Below are positions 43,323 through 52,833 of a DNA stretch of 64,000 nucleotides, in pieces. The notes beneath the pieces are model-generated. The model saw only the letters and a list, made by a program, of their open reading frames with translations. It ran no database searches and was not told where the DNA came from. Where the stretch lies: contig NZ_KB893185.1 in NCBI RefSeq assembly GCF_000374025.1, positions 1-64,000 on the forward strand. Reading direction: 5' to 3'. The position numbers were made by a program, and so were the translations under genes. Source of the DNA: Spirosoma panaciterrae DSM 21099. Its GTDB lineage: Bacteria > Bacteroidota > Bacteroidia > Cytophagales > Spirosomataceae. How positions within the stretch are numbered: position 1 is the stretch's first letter; each line of letters starts with the position of its first letter.

Positions 43323-44345
43323 TTATGATTGCCCCCAGCCCTGCGCCCGAATAGGTGTTTGCTGACCCGCTTTGGTAGCCAGAACCACCTGCGAAGGGTC
43401 GGCCGTCAGGTAGCCAATAGCCGTAATGCGGGCGTGGTTCGCTAACTTTTCAAACTCCTGCGGGCGAACCGTAAACAACAGTTCATAATCTTCACCGCCA
43501 TTGAGGGCCGCCGTTACCGGACTAATTTTAAACTCATCGGCAGCCAGGTGCGTCTGATCATCGATCGGGATGTTTTCGTCGAAAATAACCGCACCTGTAC
43601 CCGATTGATGGCAAAGGTGGAGTAGCTCCGAAGCGAGTCCATCCGAAACATCGATCATGGCCGTAGGGCGAATACCCAGATCGCGAAGCTCATGAACAAT
43701 GTCGGTACGAGCATCGGGGCGGAGCTGACGCTGAAGCAGATACGACCGCTCTTCGGAAAGGCTCGGTTGCATATTGGGATCGGCCAGGAAGACCTGTTTC
43801 TCCCGTTCCAGCAGTTGCAGGCCCAGGTAGGCCGCGCCCAGATCGCCCGTTACACAGAGCACGTCATTCGGTTGGGCCGTATTTCGGTACGTGATTGATT
43901 CTTTAGGAACCTTACCCAGTACCGATACCGAAATAACCAGTCCCGAACGGGAGGCTGTCGTATCGCCCCCAACCAGATCGACATTATACGCGGTACAGGC
44001 AGCCCGGATGCCTTCGTATAATTCATCGACGGCTTCGACTGGAAAGCGACTACTGAGGGCAATGCCAACGGTCACCTGGATGGGCAATCCGTTCATGGCA
44101 GCAATGTCCGAAACCCCAAACGTGATGGCTTTGTACCCTAAATGTTTTAGCGGCACATACGACAGGTCGAAATGAATACCCTCCACGAGCATATCCGTAG
44201 CCAGCAGACCGTACTGATCGCCCCAGTCAAATACAGCCGCATCGTCGCCAATGCCCCGTACGGTTTCGGGATGTAAAGGTGATGAAGTGGCTTGCCGGAT
44301 TCGTTCGATCAGGCCAACTTCGCCAATTGTAGTTAGGTCAGTCAT
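43323..44345 (-). CDS. thiL: Thiamine-monophosphate kinase
   Basis: A 340-residue PurM-like ATP-dependent kinase that makes thiamine diphosphate. The ATG at 44345 gives MTDLTTIGEVGLIERI; the longer reading to 44375 adds 10 residues. Conserved: GIGDDAAVFDW (Mg/ATP), ATDMLVEGIHFDL, VGGDTTAS, VTGDLGAAYLGLQ, IDVSDGLASELLH and GGEDYELLFT. It is cytoplasmic. No other thiamine gene is nearby. Confidence 0.93.
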   Translation of the reverse strand: MTDLTTIGEVGLIERIRQATSSPLHPETVRGIGDDAAVFDWGDQYGLLATDMLVEGIHFDLSYVPLKHLGYKAITFGVSDIAAMNGLPIQVTVGIALSSRFPVEAVDELYEGIRAACTAYNVDLVGGDTTASRSGLVISVSVLGKVPKESITYRNTAQPNDVLCVTGDLGAAYLGLQLLEREKQVFLADPNMQPSLSEERSYLLQRQLRPDARTDIVHELRDLGIRPTAMIDVSDGLASELLHLCHQSGTGAVIFDENIPIDDQTHLAADEFKISPVTAALNGGEDYELLFTVRPQEFEKLANHARITAIGYLTADPSQVVLATKAGQQTPIRAQGWGQS

Positions 44346-44398
44346 AGAAATAGGTACTAGGGAGCTGTTTTTCACGAACTCTATAGGTAGGATGCATG

Positions 44399-44436
44399 AA
44401 AAAAGCCGCTCCGATTGATTTACGGAACGGCTTTTT
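44399..44436 (-). terminator. Intrinsic terminator of the 44459 lipoprotein gene
   Basis: AAAAAGCCGCTCCG pairs with CGGAACGGCTTTTT with one mismatch and flanking A/T runs, between the lipoprotein stop and thiL start on the minus strand. Confidence 0.75.
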
Positions 44437-44458
44437 TAGAGAATTGGTTTATACCGCC

Positions 44459-44905
44459 TTACGGATTTGTCAGCGTATAGACGTTGGTACTACCACCCGT
44501 TTTCTGGCTGGTCGTTGTCCGGGTCAATTTTAAGTTGTTATCATCAATGGAATTGATTGTAAACGTGATGCTTCCATTGTCGCCAGTTGGCGAAGGGTTC
44601 AGATTCGTTAGTTTCAGTGTGTTATCGTCGGGTAGCGAATACTGACCGGTGAAGGTATTACCGTCAAATTCGGTATACTTTACGGTTGGGGCACTGCTCA
44701 GATCAAGCTTAAAACTAGCGTAGTTGCGGATATTGTTCGTAGCGCCTTTCGTATAAACAGTGGTGCTGTTTTCGTCTACTTTACTGGCGGTCCATACTTT
44801 GGCAATCCGTTCCGAAACGGGAGCCACTTTATTACCCTTACAGCCCATTAGCAGACTGAACATGCTTACTACCGAAAAGAAACCGATAAAATAAGTCTTT
44901 CTCAT
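44459..44905 (-). CDS. Putative lipoprotein, lipocalin-like
   Basis: A 148-residue protein with a lipobox LLMGC (Cys22). The mature part begins SERIAKVWTASKVDENS, and beta-rich blocks (FDGNTFTGQYSLPDDNTLKLTN, ITFTINSIDDNNLKLTRTT) resemble the lipocalin-like domain found in many small Bacteroidota lipoproteins. Function unknown. It is followed by a clear terminator and is probably a single-gene unit. Confidence 0.7.
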   Translation of the reverse strand: MRKTYFIGFFSVVSMFSLLMGCKGNKVAPVSERIAKVWTASKVDENSTTVYTKGATNNIRNYASFKLDLSSAPTVKYTEFDGNTFTGQYSLPDDNTLKLTNLNPSPTGDNGSITFTINSIDDNNLKLTRTTTSQKTGGSTNVYTLTNP

Positions 44906-45008
44906 GGTGAATTAAATGCAGAGAATCAGAAGTGGCTAAAGTTACGCTAATTTTGATGTCACTCACAAAATTGATGCCTAATTATTCATTCAACTGATTA
45001 AGCGGACG

Positions 45009-45254
45009 ATGTCGCCTGAAACTCCATTACCCGCTTATACGCGCTCACAACTTGCTCTACGCAATGGTCAGGACCGTGACGAGATCTGGTGTGCCTACAA
45101 CGGCCTTATTTATGATCTGTCGACGTCGCGACTGTGGCGTAACGGTCACCATTATGAACACTGGGCTGGTCAGGACCTGACCGACGAACTGGTCGATGCG
45201 CCCCATACCAACAGTGTTTTTGGTCGGTTTCCGGTAGTTGGAACATTACGTTAA
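45009..45254 (+). CDS. Cytochrome b5-like heme-binding domain protein
   Basis: An 81-residue single-domain protein. Y-T-R-S-Q-L-A-L-R-N-G, IWCAYNGLIYDLSTS, WRNGHHYEHWAGQDLTDEL and APHTNSVFGRFPVVG match the short b5-like family with a paired-His layout for heme. It has no anchor, so it may be a soluble electron carrier. It precedes the GlcNAc-kinase-like gene by 9 nt. Confidence 0.83.
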   Translation: MSPETPLPAYTRSQLALRNGQDRDEIWCAYNGLIYDLSTSRLWRNGHHYEHWAGQDLTDELVDAPHTNSVFGRFPVVGTLR

Positions 45255-45263
45255 ACGCAAACT

Positions 45264-46112
45264 ATGTCATTATTAATTGCCGATAGCGGCTCTACAAAAA
45301 CCGACTGGCGGCTTGTCGATACGGACGGGCAAACCCACGCTATTCAAACGGACGGATTGAATCCATATTATCAATCGACGGCCCAAATGACGGAAACTTT
45401 ACGCCAGCAACTGCTCCCGCAGGTGGCCCATGCCACCGTCCGTAAGGTTTTTTTCTATGGAACAGGCTGTACAGGGCCAGCCGTAAATCATATTGTGAGC
45501 GATTCCTTGCAGGAAATACTGCCTGGCTTACAGGTTGTTGAGGTAAATAGCGATATGCTGGGAGCCGCTCGGGGCGCTACAGGCCATGAACCCGGTATTG
45601 TTTGTATTCTGGGAACGGGCTCCAATGCCTGCTGCTATGATGGCGCGAAAATCAGTCGGGGTATTCAGTCGCTCGGTTTCTGGTTGGGCGATGAGGGGAG
45701 TGGCGGCTATTTGGGCAAAACGCTGGTCCGCGATTTTTTTCAGGAACGTTTGCCCGCCGATCTTCGTGAGCTATTTCAGGCCCGTTACGCGCTCGACCGC
45801 CCGACTCTGCTTGAAAATGCCTATCAGAAACCTTATCCGAACCGCTATTTTGCGGCCTTTACGCCTTTTTTATCGGATCATTTATCGCATCCTTACATAG
45901 CTGGTCTGGTCGTCGATGCGTTTACCCTATTCCTGACGACGTATGTGAAACGGTTCCCGGAATCTGGCCAGTGGCCGGTTCATTTTGTAGGATCAATCGC
46001 TTATTATTTTGCCGAGCCCTTACGGATAGCCGTTCAGCAAACGGGCCTGATTATGGGAAATATTCTGAAAGCGCCCGTCGAACGTTTGGTTGAATTTCAT
46101 AAAAATAGCTGA
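45264..46112 (+). CDS. N-acetylglucosamine kinase-like ATPase (BadF/BadG family)
   Basis: A 282-residue sugar-kinase/Hsp70-fold ATPase. Phosphate-1 motif is ADSGSTKTDWRLVD, the linker holds TGLNPYY-like residues, and LGTGSNACCYDG plus LGDEGSGGYLGK form the second nucleotide site. Relatives phosphorylate N-acetylglucosamine in peptidoglycan recycling. Substrate here is inferred. It is probably co-transcribed with the b5-like gene. Confidence 0.83.
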   Translation: MSLLIADSGSTKTDWRLVDTDGQTHAIQTDGLNPYYQSTAQMTETLRQQLLPQVAHATVRKVFFYGTGCTGPAVNHIVSDSLQEILPGLQVVEVNSDMLGAARGATGHEPGIVCILGTGSNACCYDGAKISRGIQSLGFWLGDEGSGGYLGKTLVRDFFQERLPADLRELFQARYALDRPTLLENAYQKPYPNRYFAAFTPFLSDHLSHPYIAGLVVDAFTLFLTTYVKRFPESGQWPVHFVGSIAYYFAEPLRIAVQQTGLIMGNILKAPVERLVEFHKNS

Positions 46113-46183
46113 GTATCGGACGTTCACTGTATTTTTGTAGGATGGTTTTCGGTTTATTCCGAAGCTGACAACTACCTGAAAGA

Positions 46184-47254
46184 ATGGCAAATCGGTATTT
46201 TTTGAAAGTAAAAGACGTCGTTCGGGAAACACCCGACGCCGTGACAATAAGTTTCTGGCACCCCATCAACGAAGAAGTTCGCTATCAGCCCGGTCAGTTT
46301 CTAACGTTTCTGCTCAACATTAATGGAGAAAAAATACGTCGGTCCTATTCGATGTCATCGTCTCCTCACATGGATGTGTCGTTATCGGTATCGGTTAAGC
46401 GGGTGCCGGGTGGTTCTGCTTCCAACTATCTCTGCGACCGGATCAAGCCGGGTGATATTCTGGAAACGCTTGAACCCATGGGCACTTTTGTGCCGAAGCT
46501 GGACCCGCAAAACAGACGGACTCTGGTGCTGATCGGTGCCGGTAGTGGTATCACGCCTTTGTTTTCGATGGCTAAGTCGGCACTGCACGTAGAGCCCAAT
46601 AGTCGGGTATGGCTAATTTATGGCAACCGGAATCAGTCGTCGATTATTTATAAGTCGCATCTGGACGCCATGGAGCAAGCCTACGGGCGTTCGCGCTTTC
46701 AAGTGACCCATGTACTCAGTCAGCCTACCTATGGCTGGACGGGGGCAGAAGGGCGATTGAATCAGCATTCGATCAGTAAATTGCTGGAACAGCTCCCGAC
46801 CACTGAGCGGCAGAATGCCAGCTATTACCTGTGTGGCCCCGATGGCATGATGGCCGAAGCCCGCTCGGCCCTGGCCTTACTGGGCGTATCGACTGAACAT
46901 GTGCATAAGGAAAGTTTTGCGCATGCGCCCGTTACGGCTGGTGATGTGGTGGAAGAGCCTATGACAGCCGCCGATACGGGTACGCCCGAAGTGACGGTGC
47001 TGTACGAAGGCAGTGAGTACAAATTTACAGTAGCCCCCCATCAGACCATCCTGGAAGCGGCTCTGGATCTGGATATTGATTTACCGTATTCCTGTCAGGC
47101 GGGTATGTGTACGGCCTGTATGGGACGGTGTACCTCGGGGAAGGTTAAGCTCGACGAAGAAGATGGCCTGTCGGAATCTGAACTCAAAGCGGGGTATGTG
47201 CTCACCTGCGTGGCACACCCCGTTGGCCCAAATGTGGTGATCGAGATTGAGTAA
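46184..47254 (+). CDS. Ferredoxin-reductase with C-terminal 2Fe-2S domain (PaaE-like)
   Basis: A 356-residue electron-transfer flavoenzyme. The FAD domain has RRSYSMSSSP (near residue 47), the NAD(P) domain has LVLIGAGSGITPLFSM and CGPDGMM, and the C-terminal plant-type ferredoxin has C-x4-C-x2-C in SCQAGMCTACMGRC plus a final Cys in TCVAHP. It resembles the reductase of phenylacetyl-CoA epoxidase (PaaE) and related hydroxylases, but no oxygenase partner is next to it. Likely cytoplasmic; partner unknown. A terminator follows. Confidence 0.88.
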   Translation: MANRYFLKVKDVVRETPDAVTISFWHPINEEVRYQPGQFLTFLLNINGEKIRRSYSMSSSPHMDVSLSVSVKRVPGGSASNYLCDRIKPGDILETLEPMGTFVPKLDPQNRRTLVLIGAGSGITPLFSMAKSALHVEPNSRVWLIYGNRNQSSIIYKSHLDAMEQAYGRSRFQVTHVLSQPTYGWTGAEGRLNQHSISKLLEQLPTTERQNASYYLCGPDGMMAEARSALALLGVSTEHVHKESFAHAPVTAGDVVEEPMTAADTGTPEVTVLYEGSEYKFTVAPHQTILEAALDLDIDLPYSCQAGMCTACMGRCTSGKVKLDEEDGLSESELKAGYVLTCVAHPVGPNVVIEIE

Positions 47255-47268
47255 TCGAATCATAAACG

Positions 47269-47319
47269 CGATAAAGCCGTAAGTTGAGCAGATCGTGTCC
47301 TCAACTTACGGCTTTATCG
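47269..47319. terminator. Perfect 20 bp hairpin between the reductase and the M56 gene
   Basis: CGATAAAGCCGTAAGTTGAG (47269-47288) and its exact complement (47300-47319) form a hairpin between two convergent genes, serving both as a likely terminator. Confidence 0.8.
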
Positions 47320-47346
47320 TTTCCTGCCAATATACACCATTCACGC

Positions 47347-49863
47347 TCAGTTATTGGTACTGACAACGGATGCAGTTGGCTTACTATTTGCCGTTTGCAC
47401 CGTTGTTGTAACGGATGGACGAGCATCAGCACTAGCTGTAGGGATCGTATTGAGCGTGATAGAAGCGGTTTTGGCCGTAGGCGTTTTGTCCGATTTTGCT
47501 ACCAGGCTTCTTACCGACACAGCATGCTCATTGTTAAGGGCAGGTGTTACACTGGATTGGTCTTCGGGTTTAGGAGCTGTTGGCGGTTTGGGTGTTGATC
47601 GGGGAGCGGCTGGTTTTGCGGTCCGTGCGGGTGGAGCTGGCGCATCAACATCGGGTACGACGTGTGCATCAGGAACAACGGCGGGCGCTGCGGGTGCTTT
47701 CATACGAGCCGATGGACGAGCAGCAGCGGCTGGCGGTGCGGGGGGCGTTGGACCATAGGAGAAACCAACACGGGTTCTGGCCGGACGAGCCGCACGGGGA
47801 GTAGAACGAATTTTCGGACGAACATTTCGAAGGTCATATTCTAACTCACTCTTGTATGCGTCTGGAGCAGATAAGTTGAAGTCGCCATCAATTTTTACAT
47901 CTACGTCTACATTTGATAATTGGTCTCCATATTGGCCCATTTCTTCCGACAGGCGCTCCAGGCGTTGGTTTAACTCCTGCGTTTCATGCTCTAGTTTCTC
48001 CAAGGGCTTCCGGGCGTCCATCATCCTGGTTTGAGCGGCTTCAATTTGCTGGTTAATTTCTTCGATACGCTCTTCCTGCTTTTTAATTTCAGGTTCCAGA
48101 GCGGCTACCTGCTTTTCGACCTCATCCAGCGTTGCCTTTTGCTTGCCCTCCTGATGCATCATTTGCCGTTGCTTCTCGATCAGAGTCATTCGTTGCTGCA
48201 TCAGTTTCTGTTTGCGCCACTCCAGCATTTGTTGGCTGCGCTCCGATTCTTCAATGGGAAACTGCATTTTTTCCATCTGAAGCTGTAAAGACTGGATATG
48301 TTGCGTCTGCTGTTGCATAAGCTGACCCAGGCTATCCATCTTCCGTTGTTTCAAAGTCCGGAGCCGATCAAGAGAATCGTGCGGAACAAGCCCGGATAGT
48401 GGGGCAAGAGCATCACGAATTAACTTCTCCTGATTGATTGTCGATAAGGCATTGGTCGGTTCGTTTAGCACATCAGGTAAATGCGTGGCTGTACCTACCG
48501 ACATATTCGAAAGGTCGATGTGCGATAGTCCTTCCGACAGCGAAGCCATACCGCTCTCGAAAGCATAATTTTTCTCAATGATCGTCAGGAGTATATCGCG
48601 GTCAGTCTGAGGAACAGCATCAAGCGATAATTGCCCAGCCATGACGCCATCAAGCTGGTGCTGTAGCCGCGTTATCCGTTCGGCTGATAGTAGCTGGCCT
48701 TTCCACACAACATAACTGATATGGCTGTCGTCGGCCATGCCATACTCTGAACGGCTATCTACTTTATGCTTGCGGGTCGTCTTCATCGGACGGGGCTGTA
48801 CCTTCGTATGTTTGGGAGTATCCTGTTTTTGAACAGCGTAGACCGATACACTCATGAGTAGGATCGTTACGAGCGTCAGCCCCGCCAGGCTACTGTTCGA
48901 AATAAAGGGCTTGGTGGGTACACCCAGTACCCGACGTACCCGATGCAGTAGCTGTTGCCGTTTTGAGGCAAACGCCATCGCCAGCGAAGGGGCCTGAATT
49001 TGCTGCGTTAGCCGTAATTCTTCAATACGGGCGAGTGCCTGAGCCAGTACGCGTCCATCGCCCCCACAAACCTGAACCGCCAGATCATCGCAGCAATGTT
49101 CGCGCTCTTCCCGAACGCGTGCCGAAAGCCACCATAAAGCCGGATGGAAAAAATACAGCACTTCAACGACGGATTGCAGCAGATTTACGGCATAATCGTA
49201 TCGTTTGATATGCGCTAATTCGTGGGCTAAAACGGCTTCAATCTCCCGAATGGATAGGTTTGCGGCCAGTCCGATAGGCAGTAACAGAACCGGTTTAATG
49301 ACGCCAACGACCATCGGAACGGCAATTCGCGCCGATTCGCGTACCTGGATGAGCCCCCGAATGCCCATTGCCGAACGAAGTCGATCCGTCATTTGAGCCC
49401 AGCCTTTCGTAGCGGGTTGCAGCGCCGTTCGGCTCAGTCGTTGTAGATAAAGCCATCCCCCAGCCAGCCGCAAACCAAATAAGGCTACACCGATCAGATA
49501 AACCAGCACAAACTGGCTCAGATGGATTTCGAGAAATTGCTGTAGTTGCTGAGGCCAGGGCAACGTTTGTGTCATGGTTTGCCAGCGTACGGGATACAGA
49601 AGCGCCTTGTGGCCATAGACTGGTAAGGTAGTGGTGGCTACGGCAGGCTTATAATACCAGAAAAATGTAACAAGAGAAGCCAGCACCTGTAAGGATAGGG
49701 TGGCCACACCGACCTGATAGCGTAACGTGCTGGATCGTTTACGAAGCACATGCAATACAATAGCCAGCGGCAGCACCAGCGCGAAACCCTGCCAGATAGC
49801 GTGAATCAGTGTCCAGCCCAGCGCATCCGCTACCGGATTCGACAAAAAATGGAAAGCGTTCAT
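47347..49863 (-). CDS. BlaR1/M56-type membrane metallopeptidase with long coiled coil
   Basis: An 838-residue membrane protein. Membrane segments occupy about 20-70 and 115-145. The zinc site H214-E-L-A-H218 is in VLAHELAHIKRYDYAVN, followed by REEREHCCDD; another membrane segment lies near 310-345. Beyond, in place of a penicillin-binding sensor, a Gln/Glu/Met-rich coiled coil (about 500-650) and a Pro/Ala/Lys-rich tail (about 690-838) form the output or sensing part. In the BlaR/MecR system this protease inactivates BlaI; the pair here is adjacent and same-strand. The signal it senses is unknown. Confidence 0.85.
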   Translation of the reverse strand: MNAFHFLSNPVADALGWTLIHAIWQGFALVLPLAIVLHVLRKRSSTLRYQVGVATLSLQVLASLVTFFWYYKPAVATTTLPVYGHKALLYPVRWQTMTQTLPWPQQLQQFLEIHLSQFVLVYLIGVALFGLRLAGGWLYLQRLSRTALQPATKGWAQMTDRLRSAMGIRGLIQVRESARIAVPMVVGVIKPVLLLPIGLAANLSIREIEAVLAHELAHIKRYDYAVNLLQSVVEVLYFFHPALWWLSARVREEREHCCDDLAVQVCGGDGRVLAQALARIEELRLTQQIQAPSLAMAFASKRQQLLHRVRRVLGVPTKPFISNSSLAGLTLVTILLMSVSVYAVQKQDTPKHTKVQPRPMKTTRKHKVDSRSEYGMADDSHISYVVWKGQLLSAERITRLQHQLDGVMAGQLSLDAVPQTDRDILLTIIEKNYAFESGMASLSEGLSHIDLSNMSVGTATHLPDVLNEPTNALSTINQEKLIRDALAPLSGLVPHDSLDRLRTLKQRKMDSLGQLMQQQTQHIQSLQLQMEKMQFPIEESERSQQMLEWRKQKLMQQRMTLIEKQRQMMHQEGKQKATLDEVEKQVAALEPEIKKQEERIEEINQQIEAAQTRMMDARKPLEKLEHETQELNQRLERLSEEMGQYGDQLSNVDVDVKIDGDFNLSAPDAYKSELEYDLRNVRPKIRSTPRAARPARTRVGFSYGPTPPAPPAAAARPSARMKAPAAPAVVPDAHVVPDVDAPAPPARTAKPAAPRSTPKPPTAPKPEDQSSVTPALNNEHAVSVRSLVAKSDKTPTAKTASITLNTIPTASADARPSVTTTVQTANSKPTASVVSTNN

Positions 49864-49935
49864 GAGTATAGGAAGTCTTTATGTATAGAAATTCAGTTAA
49901 TCACATCCTCAATCGACAAAATCTGTTCAAGCAGT

Positions 49936-50310
49936 TCAATCCGATAAATCCCGGTTCAGGTTGTTTAGGAGGGCTTTGATTTCATCCAGTTCCTCGCGGG
50001 AGGCTTTGTGCTGCCCCAGTACCTGCATGACCAGTTTGGAAGCCGATCCCCGAAAGGCGGTTTCAACAAAACGGTCGACCAGATTCCGTTGGGTGTCTTC
50101 TTCGGTAACGAGGGCCGTATAGGTGTGCGATCGACCGTCTTCTTCGCGCGAGAGCAGGCCTTTCTCGTGCATAATCTGCATGAGTTTCAGGGCCGTTGTG
50201 TACCCAATTTCGCGGTTTTGACTTAAACTGTCGTGCACCTGTCGGACGGTGCTTGGTCCATTGGCCCAGAGCACATGCAGGATTTCGAGTTCGGCATCAG
50301 TTGGCTTCAT
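49936..50310 (-). CDS. BlaI/MecI/CopY-family repressor
   Basis: A 124-residue winged-helix repressor. It starts MKPTDAELEILHVLWANGPSTVRQVHDSL, and a conserved ALKLMQIMHEKGLLSREE wing follows, with a C-terminal dimer helix. It is the partner of the M56 gene 72 nt downstream. Two palindromes immediately upstream (50318-50359) are its likely operator, so it probably represses itself and the M56 gene. Confidence 0.92.
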   Translation of the reverse strand: MKPTDAELEILHVLWANGPSTVRQVHDSLSQNREIGYTTALKLMQIMHEKGLLSREEDGRSHTYTALVTEEDTQRNLVDRFVETAFRGSASKLVMQVLGQHKASREELDEIKALLNNLNRDLSD

Positions 50311-50317
50311 TGTTCAT

Positions 50318-50359
50318 CTACGAAATATTTCGTAGCAATTATATACGAAGATTTTCGTA
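50318..50359. promoter_or_regulatory. Two BlaI-type operators, TACGAAnnnnTTCGTA
   Basis: CTACGAAATATTTCGTAG at 50318-50335 is a perfect 18 bp palindrome. TACGAAGATTTTCGTA at 50344-50359 has the same half-sites around GATT. Centres are 25 bp apart. They lie 8 nt upstream of the repressor's start and also face the divergent peptidase gene, which starts 119 bp away. Confidence 0.82.
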
Positions 50360-50477
50360 GATGCAAATTTGTGAACAAAAAAGTTTTGGAATGACTTAAT
50401 GGGAAGGAGGCTTTGAAGCCGCTATATTGCTGTTTGTCTTTATTTACGAGCCAAAGGATTTTTCTGCTGAGTTACTG

Positions 50478-52208
50478 ATGACTGCCAACGAAACCCTGAC
50501 CATTCCAGCCCGACCCGCTCGCCCATTTATCGGCGAAACCCTAACGTTGCAAAGCTGGGAAGATGTAAAACCCCTTTACGATAATCTGCTGGAGAGGCCC
50601 CTCCATAATGCAGATGATCTTCGGCAATGGCTGATTGACCGGAGCGAGCTGGAATCCTATCTGTCGGAAGATTTTGCCTGGCGCTACATTCGTATGACCT
50701 GCGACACGGCTAATGAAGAACTGGTCAACAATCTAAATTTTTTCATTGCTGAGATTCAGCCACCGATGACCGCTGTGGGTAACGAACTGGATCTGAAAGC
50801 AGTGAATAGCCCTTACCTAAGCCAGTTAACCGACGAAGGTTATGACGTGATGGTGCGGGGTATGAAAAAAGCCATCGAAATTTTCCGGGAAGAAAATATC
50901 CCGCTTCAAACCGAGCTTCAAACCGAAGAGCGGAAGTACGGTGCTATCGTCGGAGCCATGACGGTTACCATTGATGGGCAGGAAATCACCTTGCCCAAAG
51001 CCAGCGATCTGCTCCAGTCGACCGATCGGGCGGTGCGGGAAGATGCTTGGCGTAAAATCTGGGAGCGCCGTTACCAGGATCACGAAGCACTCGACCAGCT
51101 CTTCGATCGCTTACGAACCTTGCGGCATCAGGTGGCAGTCAATGCGGGCTTTGCTAACTTTCGCGATTATGCGTTCGCTGCGCTGGGTCGATTTGACTAT
51201 ACTCCGCAGGATTGCGTTCATTTCCATGAGTCAGTAGCCGAAGCGGTTGTTCCCCTGCTCAATGAACTGGCAAAGGAGCGGAAGCAAAAGCTTGGTGTCG
51301 ACCCACTTCGTCCGTGGGATGCCAAAGTTGATGCAGAAGGGCGGGCTCCATTGAAACCGTTTGCGACCGGCGATGAGTTGCTGGAAAAAGCCATCACCTG
51401 TTTCGACCGGCTGGATAAGGAGTTGGGCGATGACCTGCGTATTATGCGGGCGATGGGCCATCTGGATCTGGAATCGCGGAAAGGGAAAGCACCGGGTGGG
51501 TACAACTACCCGCTCGAAGAAATTGGCGTACCCTTTATATTCATGAATGCAACCTCCAGCCTGCGCGATCTGGTAACGATGGTGCACGAAGGAGGACACG
51601 CCGTTCATTCATTCCTGACTCGTGATTTACCCCTAAAAGCCTTCCGAAATCCGCCGATGGAAGTGGCCGAGCTGGCGTCGATGAGTATGGAACTGCTGTC
51701 GATGGACCATTGGGACGTTTTTTTTGAAAACCCTGAAGAGTTGCGTCGGGCCAAATTACAGCACCTGGAGTCGATCATCGAAACCCTGCCCTGGGTAGCC
51801 ACCATCGATAAATTTCAGCACTGGGTGTATGAGAATCCAACACATACCGATGCCGACCGTCGGGAGAACTGGCTTCGTATCTATGACCAGTTTACCGATT
51901 CAATCACTAACTGGGATGGGTTTGCCTATTATAAGGAGTACATCTGGCAGCGGCAGCTTCATTTATACGAAGTGCCGTTCTATTATATTGAATACGGCAT
52001 TGCGCAGTTAGGCGCTATTGGTGTCTGGCGAAATTACCGTCGTGATCCAAAACTAGGGTTAGATGGATATAAACAAGCGCTGAGTTTGGGGTATAAACGA
52101 CCGATTCGGGACATTTACGAAGCCGCTCATGTACCCTTCGATTTTTCCCAGGCTCATATCCAGGAGTTGATGAATTTTGTGTGGGAAGAGATTCAAAAAC
52201 TACGATAA
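50478..52208 (+). CDS. M3-family oligoendopeptidase
   Basis: A 576-residue zinc peptidase, from the ATG at 50478 (MTANETLTIPARP); a longer reading begins at TTG and adds 17 residues. The zinc motif H370-E-G-G-H374 is in MVHEGGHAVHSFLTR, with the third ligand in the downstream EVAELASMSMELL. It degrades short peptides in the cytoplasm, like PepF. Divergent from the BlaI operators, it might be co-regulated. It stands alone. Confidence 0.92.
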   Translation: MTANETLTIPARPARPFIGETLTLQSWEDVKPLYDNLLERPLHNADDLRQWLIDRSELESYLSEDFAWRYIRMTCDTANEELVNNLNFFIAEIQPPMTAVGNELDLKAVNSPYLSQLTDEGYDVMVRGMKKAIEIFREENIPLQTELQTEERKYGAIVGAMTVTIDGQEITLPKASDLLQSTDRAVREDAWRKIWERRYQDHEALDQLFDRLRTLRHQVAVNAGFANFRDYAFAALGRFDYTPQDCVHFHESVAEAVVPLLNELAKERKQKLGVDPLRPWDAKVDAEGRAPLKPFATGDELLEKAITCFDRLDKELGDDLRIMRAMGHLDLESRKGKAPGGYNYPLEEIGVPFIFMNATSSLRDLVTMVHEGGHAVHSFLTRDLPLKAFRNPPMEVAELASMSMELLSMDHWDVFFENPEELRRAKLQHLESIIETLPWVATIDKFQHWVYENPTHTDADRRENWLRIYDQFTDSITNWDGFAYYKEYIWQRQLHLYEVPFYYIEYGIAQLGAIGVWRNYRRDPKLGLDGYKQALSLGYKRPIRDIYEAAHVPFDFSQAHIQELMNFVWEEIQKLR

Positions 52209-52277
52209 AGGCTGTGGGTCAACGGGCAATAGCCGGGCAAACTAGTCATTTATTAAAAAACTAACGACGCATGGTTA

Positions 52278-52306
52278 TTGACAAACGACTCTTTTTCCTA
52301 TTTTTG
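52278..52306 (+). promoter_or_regulatory. Bacteroidota-type promoter (TTG, 18 nt, TATTTTTG)
   Basis: TTG at 52278-52280 and TATTTTTG at 52299-52306 match the -33 and -7 elements of Bacteroidota housekeeping promoters with 18 nt between them. Transcription would start near 52313, about 20 nt before the small lipoprotein gene. Confidence 0.65.
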
Positions 52307-52332
52307 CCGAATCAATTCGTAATCAAGTTGCT

Positions 52333-52611
52333 ATGAAACGCGTACTCAATATAGGTTTGTTAGGTGTGTTGGTATTGTCGCTGGCCTCGTGCGATTATCA
52401 GAAATATAATTCCGTACGCCAAACAGACTATCGTGCTGGTGATGTCAGCTCAACCTATCGGGCAGGCGATCCAGAGGTATATGGCCTTGGTAAAGATTCG
52501 CCAGCCGTTCAGACCCGATATAAATATGCTCCGAATGCGGCTCTGGATGCTAAAGCGGATGAGATTCGGAAAAAATTGTATGGCCCTAACAATACGACCC
52601 AAAGTTTGTAG
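52333..52611 (+). CDS. Small lipoprotein
   Basis: A 92-residue protein with a lipobox LSLASCDY (Cys20) after MKRVLNIGLLGVLVLS. The mature chain has a short repeated YRAGD motif (TDYRAGDVSSTYRAGDPEV) and an acidic/basic C-terminal helix. No family is recognised. It has its own promoter and a terminator, so it is a single-gene unit. Confidence 0.75.
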   Translation: MKRVLNIGLLGVLVLSLASCDYQKYNSVRQTDYRAGDVSSTYRAGDPEVYGLGKDSPAVQTRYKYAPNAALDAKADEIRKKLYGPNNTTQSL

Positions 52612-52631
52612 GAACTGCTGAATAGACATAG

Positions 52632-52678
52632 AAAAGCGATGAATTGGCCAATCACTAGCCGGTTCATCGCTTTTTTTG
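52632..52678 (+). terminator. Intrinsic terminator of the small lipoprotein gene
   Basis: AAAAGCGATGAA pairs with TTCATCGCTTTT, followed by a T-run (52672-52678), 20 nt after the stop codon. Confidence 0.85.
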
Positions 52679-52833
52679 TTCGTAGCAACAGGCTTCTATA
52701 CCTTGCGCGTTTTATTCAACGGCCGTACCAAACGCACCGTAAGTGTAAATTTTTGTGTTACTTTGTTGAGTCAAACAACTTGAGAAAAAAGAACTATTTG
52801 GTGAGATAAGCCGCTCTACGCATAAATAACTAT

